From NCBI GenBank assembly GCA_031272965.1, contig JAISSS010000052.1:1-37670 (forward strand): DNA of 37,670 nt, in the 5' to 3' direction. Source of the DNA: Bacteroidales bacterium. Lineage in GTDB: Bacteria; Bacteroidota; Bacteroidia; Bacteroidales; Prolixibacteraceae. Both the position numbers and the translations under genes were made by a program. Position 1 is the stretch's first letter. Every line of letters starts with the position of its first letter. Under the pieces are notes generated by a model. That model was not told where the DNA came from, did not search any database, and saw only the letters and a list, made by a program, of their open reading frames with translations. Positions 32,449 to 37,670 of this stretch are shown here, in pieces.

Positions 32449-35400
32449 TTAGAAGGTAACACTTAATTTCAGACCGATACTGCGGGTATGGGGATAGACG
32501 TTCTGCTCAAAGCCGAGCATGCTGTTGCCCGCACCCATTGTGGATTCGGGGTCTATTTTCATCAGGTTGCTTTTGTGTGTCCACAGCAGGGCGAGGTTGT
32601 TGCCCACCAGCGATATGCGGGCGCTGCTGAACACATTGAGGCGGTCTAAGAGCGGACGTGGCAGTGAGTAGGAGATATGCGCTTCGCGCAGCTTCACATA
32701 CGAGCCGTCGAACACTGACATCTCTTTGACATAATAGAACCGCCCGAAGACGTCCATAGGATTGGCCACTGTGGTGTTCTTTTCCCCGGACGCTTCATCC
32801 ACGAAGTTCAGCCATGGGAACAGGTCTTCACCAATCACCATTCCATTTTCCCGGATGTCGCCTTTGGCAGTGATGTCATAGATGCCGGTATATGCGCCGA
32901 ACATCTGGGATACGGAGAACATGTCGCCGCCTTTACGGAAGTCCAAGAGAAAGCCCAGACTGACGTTTTTATACGAAAATTCGTTGTTCCAGCCGCCAAT
33001 CCAGTCGGGCATTACATTGCCGATGTCCATTCCGGAATCATAGAGAGGTATGCCGTCGCGGGTAATGATGTTGCCGTCAGCATCGCGACGATATCCGGAG
33101 CCGCGCAGTGTTCCCCATGATTTGCCGGGGATGGCAAGGTTGGCAACGCTCCATTGGGAACCGATTTGGTAGGCCTGTAGCGACTGGCCGGTTGCCGGGT
33201 CGGTATAGAGTTCTTTGATTTCGCTCTTGTCTTTTGCCCAGTTGAGCGTTGTGGTCCAGTTGAAGCCGTTAGCATTTTTGAGCACATCGGCGCTCAGCTG
33301 TACTTCCGCGCCTTTATTAACGATTTCTCCTGCGTTGATGAGCATGGTAGAATAGCCGGTAGCTCTTGATATATCGACGCTCATAATCTGGTCGCTGGTA
33401 TTTTTGTTATAATATGCTGCGTCTAAACGGATACGGTTGTCGAGGAAGTTGGCTTCGACGCCGACCTCCCATGTCTTGACCATTTCGGGACGCAGGCCTT
33501 GTGGCGGGAAAGTGCGAGGCATGCTGTACAGCGCCACGCCGCTCATGCCGCTGGTTTCGGAGCGATAGTAACTGCCACTCCGGTATGGGGTGGTAGCATT
33601 ACCGATTTTTGCCCAGCCGCCGCGCAGTTTCAGGAAGCTCAGCGCATAGCCGGCGGTAAGTTCCGGCAAGCTCTGGCTGATAATCCAGCTGCCACTGAAG
33701 GCAGGATAGAGGAACGAGTCATCGAGGCTGGAATCCCAGTCGTTACGGATGCTGGCGTCAAAATAAAGCTGATTTTCCCATCCCAGCGACAGGTTGGCAT
33801 ACACCGAGTTAGAACGCCGTGTGGCGTGGTCTTCTTCGGCAATCGGCGAGCCTTTAACGTTGGTTACGGTATATAGCGCCGGAACAATCAGCTGGTCGCC
33901 CCCAATGATATTCTCGTAGTCGCTATAGTCGCGGAAGTTGGCGCCTGCCAGCGCGTTAACGTCAATAGCGCCGATGTTCTTCTTGAAATAGCCGATAAAG
34001 TCGGCATTGATTTCGGTGGTGCCGCGTGTATAGTCGCGGAAGTAGCCGTCAGGATAGTCGGTGTTCCACTCCACTGAGAGCAGCTGTGTGGAACTGATGT
34101 TATCAACGCCGACACGTCCCTCGAATTTCAGGTATTCGGTGGGCTTAATCCACAGCGAGGCTTTCCCGAAAGTGCGGTTACGGCTATATGAATCGGTGTT
34201 GTGATACAGCGTCCAATAGGGGTTTGCATGGAACGGGGAAATCCAGTTGTAGTGAGTGTATTGGCCGTTCTTCATCTCGTCATAGTTCGCTTTGAGGGCT
34301 TTCATGTCCACCTGTCGGCCGAACCATTGCAGCAGCGACTGCATGGGGTTGAGGGTTGAATAGCCGATGCCCGGCAAATTGTTGCTGGTGGTACGTATGT
34401 AGTTGGCAGCCACATCAAAGTCTATCCATTTGTTCACCATAAAGGTGGAGTTGATGGAGGCCGCAAAGCGGTCGAGGTTCGTGTTCGGCACGGTGCCATC
34501 CTGTCCGCGATACGAGATGGAGGCACGGGTGGAGAACTTCTCGCCCGCCGCGCTGAGCGATACAGTGTGGTTCTGCGACAGACCGGTAACAAAGAAGTCC
34601 TTAATATTGTTGGGATGCGATACCCACGGGGTGGGCTGGTATTCGCCATCTACAACAGGACTTGTAAACTGGGGGATTTGCAGTCCGACATCAAGGCGGG
34701 GTCCCCATGATTCGTCGTCGCCGTCGTTAGTGCCGTTGGCGCCGTCAATATACCAGTAGCCATACCCCCAGCCCTGTGCGTCGGTTGCCCACTCCTCGTA
34801 GGTGCCGTAGAACGGGTCGGCAGAGTCGGCCATGGCCTGTTTCCAGTCGTATTCGGAGCCGCCGTAGCCCTGTCCATACTTGTTTTGTAACTTGGGCAGG
34901 CCATAGATGCGGTCAACAGTGAAGTCGCCGTCATAGCTGACACGGACGCCTTTGGTGCGTTTGCCCGATTTGGTGGTGATAACGATAACGCCATTTCCGG
35001 CCCTCATTCCGTAGAGCGCGGCCGAGCCCCCTTTCAGTACGGATATCGACTCGATGTCGTTGGGGTTGATGTCGTTAATGCCGGAACCGAGGTCATAATA
35101 CTCCTCGCCTGCATAGCCGTTATTTGACGGGTTGTCATTTGACACCGGCACACCGTCGATGACTATCAGCGGCTGGTTACTGCCCCCAAAGGACGAGTTC
35201 CCACGGATAACGATGTTCTGGGAGGCGCCTAACTGACCGCCTGCGGAGGTAACCTGAAGCCCGGCTATTTTACCGCTCAGGGCTGTAGCTACGTTCATCT
35301 GAGCCGCCTTAGTGATGGTCTCTGCGCCGACCTCCTGCGCCGAATAACCCAGCGACTTCTTCTCACGGGAAATACCCAGCGCCGTTACTACTACTTCCGA

Positions 35401-35706
35401 CAGCTCCAGCGAACTGCGCATCCGGATGGTCATCGGCTGACGCGACACGGCCACTTTCTGCTTCTCCAGCCCCACAAAAGAAACTTCGAGGGTCTGTACC
35501 GTCGCCGGAACCAGCAGGCTGAACTTGCCGTCCGGGTCGGTAGTCGTCCCTATCGTGGGACTCTCGGAGGCTATCACAGTGGCGCCAACTACCGGACTGC
35601 CATCCTCTTCCATAAGGACGCGCCCGCTGACACGTAGCTGCTGAGCCTCAACGATTCCTGTGCCTGCAAACAACAGGCTTAATATCAAAAACGCAATTTT
35701 TCTCAT
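32449..35706 (-). CDS. SusC/RagA-family TonB-linked outer-membrane transporter
   Basis: A 1085-residue outer-membrane barrel importer. After a signal peptide ending GIVEAQ comes the carboxypeptidase-regulatory domain (VSGRVLMEEDGSPVVGATV, DPDGKFSLLVP), a TonB-box region (LELSEVVVTALGISREKKS), then the plug with GYSAQEVGAETIT, GKIAGLQVTSAGGQLGAS and IVIRGNSSFGGSNQPLIVID, and about 800 residues of beta barrel ending with the aromatic LKLSVTF. Length is typical. It is the first gene of a three-gene susCDE-like operon with a -7 element about 90 bp upstream. There is no ECF sigma/anti-sigma pair or hybrid sensor nearby, so the locus regulator is not visible. Confidence 0.95.
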   Translation of the reverse strand: MRKIAFLILSLLFAGTGIVEAQQLRVSGRVLMEEDGSPVVGATVIASESPTIGTTTDPDGKFSLLVPATVQTLEVSFVGLEKQKVAVSRQPMTIRMRSSLELSEVVVTALGISREKKSLGYSAQEVGAETITKAAQMNVATALSGKIAGLQVTSAGGQLGASQNIVIRGNSSFGGSNQPLIVIDGVPVSNDNPSNNGYAGEEYYDLGSGINDINPNDIESISVLKGGSAALYGMRAGNGVIVITTKSGKRTKGVRVSYDGDFTVDRIYGLPKLQNKYGQGYGGSEYDWKQAMADSADPFYGTYEEWATDAQGWGYGYWYIDGANGTNDGDDESWGPRLDVGLQIPQFTSPVVDGEYQPTPWVSHPNNIKDFFVTGLSQNHTVSLSAAGEKFSTRASISYRGQDGTVPNTNLDRFAASINSTFMVNKWIDFDVAANYIRTTSNNLPGIGYSTLNPMQSLLQWFGRQVDMKALKANYDEMKNGQYTHYNWISPFHANPYWTLYHNTDSYSRNRTFGKASLWIKPTEYLKFEGRVGVDNISSTQLLSVEWNTDYPDGYFRDYTRGTTEINADFIGYFKKNIGAIDVNALAGANFRDYSDYENIIGGDQLIVPALYTVTNVKGSPIAEEDHATRRSNSVYANLSLGWENQLYFDASIRNDWDSSLDDSFLYPAFSGSWIISQSLPELTAGYALSFLKLRGGWAKIGNATTPYRSGSYYRSETSGMSGVALYSMPRTFPPQGLRPEMVKTWEVGVEANFLDNRIRLDAAYYNKNTSDQIMSVDISRATGYSTMLINAGEIVNKGAEVQLSADVLKNANGFNWTTTLNWAKDKSEIKELYTDPATGQSLQAYQIGSQWSVANLAIPGKSWGTLRGSGYRRDADGNIITRDGIPLYDSGMDIGNVMPDWIGGWNNEFSYKNVSLGFLLDFRKGGDMFSVSQMFGAYTGIYDITAKGDIRENGMVIGEDLFPWLNFVDEASGEKNTTVANPMDVFGRFYYVKEMSVFDGSYVKLREAHISYSLPRPLLDRLNVFSSARISLVGNNLALLWTHKSNLMKIDPESTMGAGNSMLGFEQNVYPHTRSIGLKLSVTF

Positions 35707-36025
35707 ACAAATCGTCTTTTTCTAATTCATACTAATCACAATATTTGTAACACTATTCCCAATGGATAATACCAACAGGGATAATTTCACTGATACAAAA
35801 ATAAACATATTTTCCATACATGTCTGCATAAAAATTTCTGTTTTTTTACTTTTGGGTTGATTTGAAAACTAAAAAACAGAAAACAAGCATGTTTTTTTGG
35901 TTTTTGTTAATATATGTATAATATTTGCCCTGTATGATAACTTATTCTCGAAAAAAGCGGACAATATTTTGGTGTACTTTCGCAGTATGATTGCAAATTT
36001 ACACCACAAGGTATCACAAAGGAAA
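35707..36025. other. Intergenic region upstream of susC
   Basis: No gene seen. It is very AT-rich and holds the susC -7 element (35796-35803) and long T/A runs. Short frames in both directions have no recognisable content. The terminator of the next gene begins at 36026. Confidence 0.6.
35796..35803 (-). promoter_or_regulatory. -7 element (TATTTTTG) of the susC operon
   Basis: The complement of 35796-35803 is TATTTTTG, an exact match 89 bp before the susC ATG. No TTTG is found at the expected -33 position, leaving a leader of about 85 nt. Confidence 0.5.
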
Positions 36026-36066
36026 AGGTCTGTCCGTTGTCTGCTACGCGGACAATGGACAGACCT
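36026..36066 (-). terminator. Long hairpin terminator after the phosphoesterase gene
   Basis: Arms 36026-36041 and 36051-36066 pair over 16 positions, with one interruption (36036 against 36056, a G-T pair on the plus strand). On the minus strand the hairpin is followed by TTTTCC. It begins 30 bp after the stop codon at 36097. Confidence 0.65.
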
Positions 36067-36096
36067 CATGGTTCAAACGCTTGATTAAATGAAAGA

Positions 36097-37095
36097 TTAC
36101 TTCTTTCGGGTCAGGTCGTCGGGATATTGTAACACATCGATGATGCGACCGTCGCGCAGGCGATTCCATGTGCGGAATTTGCGGTCGCCTTCGGTGAGTT
36201 CGACGACGCGGCATCCGTGAGGTTTCAGGTTGCCATAGGTCGTGCCATCGCCCGACGAACGTCCGTAGGCAAGCATGATGCCATACCACATCACTGCGTA
36301 ATCGCAGTCGTGGTCATGGCCAACGAAAGTGGCCTGCACATCGCCCATTTCGAGAAAAGAAGCGAAAAGCCCCGAATTGAGGGGAGGTGCGCAGGCTTTT
36401 TCGAGACGCGAACCACGCAACGGAGCAGTCTCTTCCGCGGCCGCCTGATTGTATTCCGGCAGCGGAATATGGAAATAAGCCAGCGCTGGTAACGCCAGCG
36501 AGTCGCCGTATTGGGCTTTCAGGTGTGCACTCGTTTCGCGATACCACTGCACCTGGTCGGCGCGAATGTGGTCGAAGCCGTGAACAGCGGGGTTCTGCGA
36601 ATAGGCGTTAGAGTCGAATGTGTAGATGATGCGTTCAGGCTTGCCATGGCGGTTGTTGATGGTGATGTAGCCGTTGCCGTAGCCATGCACTCCCGGTGCG
36701 GTCGTTGTCAGGTTCTGCGGATAGGATTGAACCAGTTCCAACAGTTCGGCGCGCGTGATACTCATCTCGTCGTCGTGGTTGCCAAAAACAGCGAGAAAAG
36801 GGATGTTGCGCTTGGCCACAATGTCGAGCACCTCGTGATAGCCCTGCTGCGACGGCTTGCCTGTAACGTTGTCGCCCGTAAAGACCACAAGGTCGGGCTT
36901 CTCCATCATCAACATCGAGTCAATGCCAACTAAGGCGTTTGCAGCCTTTATATCGTTGGGTATGTAGTGAATGTCGGCCAACTGAAGGATTTTAAACTTT
37001 CCCTTGTCGTTGAATTTAAGGGATTTAGCCTGCTGAGCCATCGAGACGTTCGCGCAGGACAACAAAACGATGAGAGCAAAATAAATTTGTTTCAT
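36097..37095 (-). CDS. Secreted calcineurin-like metallophosphoesterase
   Basis: A 332-residue exported phosphoesterase with a Sec signal ending SMAQQ (about residue 22). Motifs: LADIHY (Asp and His ligands), VVFTGDNV, GNHDDE, FHIPLPEY and GHDHDCDY complete the dinuclear metal site. It matches purple-acid-phosphatase-like/DUF-type PAP29 enzymes common in Bacteroidota, probably acting on extracellular phosphoesters. I chose the ATG at 37095: the longer frame to 37146 would start upstream of the promoter at 37124-37157, and a signal peptide starts exactly at this ATG. It is a single-gene transcript between its promoter and a hairpin terminator. Confidence 0.87.
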   Translation of the reverse strand: MKQIYFALIVLLSCANVSMAQQAKSLKFNDKGKFKILQLADIHYIPNDIKAANALVGIDSMLMMEKPDLVVFTGDNVTGKPSQQGYHEVLDIVAKRNIPFLAVFGNHDDEMSITRAELLELVQSYPQNLTTTAPGVHGYGNGYITINNRHGKPERIIYTFDSNAYSQNPAVHGFDHIRADQVQWYRETSAHLKAQYGDSLALPALAYFHIPLPEYNQAAAEETAPLRGSRLEKACAPPLNSGLFASFLEMGDVQATFVGHDHDCDYAVMWYGIMLAYGRSSGDGTTYGNLKPHGCRVVELTEGDRKFRTWNRLRDGRIIDVLQYPDDLTRKK

Positions 37096-37123
37096 TCTGA
37101 AAAATAAATTACGAATTATCTTG

Positions 37124-37157
37124 CAAAGATAACGCTTTTTTATCACAATAGCCCAAA
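37124..37157 (-). promoter_or_regulatory. Promoter of the secreted phosphoesterase gene
   Basis: On the minus strand: TTTG (complement of 37154-37157), a 22 bp spacer, then TATCTTTG (complement of 37124-37131), 28 bp before the ATG at 37095. Both boxes are exact; the spacer is one base longer than usual. Confidence 0.65.
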
Positions 37158-37289
37158 TTTTATTTGAACTCGAGCGACAGGGGCGAAAACATAATTATCC
37201 ACAAACACTACTATCCTATGGTAACACAATTGCGTTAATTTGCTTCTATGCGGAGGACAGCGAAGCACCGGCACTATGGCACAAGGTAT

Positions 37290-37670
37290 TCATTTTGCAC
37301 TGTATTCGGGGATTCGCTTCCCATGCCTTTGATACGCGGCTACTCTGCTGCCTGACGGCATGATGTCCCCGTTATCAAGCAGGACAAATTCCTTTATGAC
37401 TGTACTGTTATCATGCCATACTGTTACTGTCCAAGTCCCGGTATCGTGCCTGCGATACCATCTTTGGTTATGTTGCCGTAACGTTCGGCGTCAGCCGGAA
37501 GTTTTTCCCCGTCTTTAAGCCACGCATATACCCGTATGCCGTTGGGTAAAACGTCCTCATCGTCGCGCAGGACAAATTCTGCGAATATTTTTAGGAAATC
37601 CAGTTCGTTTGCGTTCCATGGCGGGCCAATGTATGATTTCCATGGCGCCATAAAAGTGTACATAACAATC
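37290..37670 (-). pseudogene. Frameshifted gene with two related ~63-residue modules (partial)
   Basis: Two minus-strand frames overlap. The first is open from the window edge to a TAA at 37424-37426 and contains EFVLRDDEDVLPNGIRVYAW. The second runs from about 37495 to a TGA at 37290-37292 and contains EFVLLDNGDIMPSGSRVAAY, identical at 11 of 20 positions. The modules are 188 bp apart, one base short of a whole number of codons, and the second frame reads sensibly from about 37458 (YRRHDTGTWTVTVWHDN). One base therefore appears lost near the CC at 37458-37459. It is either a pseudogene or an assembly error. The 5' end is probably outside the window. I do not recognise the family. Confidence 0.6.

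Overview
The window is a 37.7 kb piece of a Bacteroidales-type (Bacteroidota) chromosome from an anaerobe with hydrogen metabolism. Evidence for this is a SusC/SusD/SusE-like outer-membrane locus, a GH78-type fragment, Bacteroidota-style argR-GNAT-argG-argC, many lipoproteins, and repeated matches to the Bacteroides promoter consensus (TTTG, about 19-22 bp, TAnnTTTG) in front of genes, with almost no Shine-Dalgarno sequences.

Layout, left to right. 1-206: 3' end of a probable alpha-L-rhamnosidase. 241-3328 (+): a promoter, then glpT, a lipoprotein glycerophosphodiesterase, and a Bax-inhibitor-1/YccA membrane protein, probably a glycerophosphodiester use operon with a passenger. 3299-4416 (-): a GNAT acetyltransferase and a one-TM protein, facing a divergent promoter. 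4538-7460 (+): a Tat-type metallophosphoesterase, then LMW phosphatase, tsaB and a DUF3108 protein. 7486-9740 (-): acyl-CoA synthetase and its XRE-cupin regulator. 10091-11822 (-): tRNA-Pro(CGG), lptB and tatC. 11989-17214 (-): an unusual envelope operon of five genes (two LPP20-like proteins, one of them with a DUF5683-like tail, a small lipoprotein, a lipoprotein with five repeats, and a 2-TM/coiled-coil protein). It is preceded by an unrecognised small ORF that holds a (CT)19 microsatellite. 17215-18187: gene-poor, with hairpin repeats. 18229-21523 (+): hemB-hemL-hemE. 21714-24983 (+): argR-GNAT-argG-argC behind a palindromic operator. 24984-25222: a mosaic of decayed dispersed repeats. 25223-28799 (-): uptake [NiFe] hydrogenase (small, large, cytochrome b). 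28941-29519 (-): rubrerythrin. 29750-35706 (-): susC-susD-susE-like. 36097-37095 (-): a second metallophosphoesterase. 37290-37670 (-): a frameshifted two-module gene cut by the window edge.

How the parts connect. The hydrogenase small subunit carries a twin-arginine signal and needs TatC. Its cytochrome b subunit needs heme, for which hemB/L/E supply early and middle steps. Its proximal-cluster cysteines have the six-Cys pattern of oxygen-tolerant membrane-bound hydrogenases, and rubrerythrin lies directly upstream, so this strict-anaerobe-like genome seems prepared for oxygen.

Best candidates for something undescribed are the lipoprotein operon with its microsatellite leader ORF (possible phase variation), the six-plus-one cysteine hydrogenase small subunit in a Bacteroidales background, the GNAT enzyme in the arginine operon, and the frameshifted duplicated-module gene at the right edge. 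All function calls come from reading motifs by eye; no database search was run.
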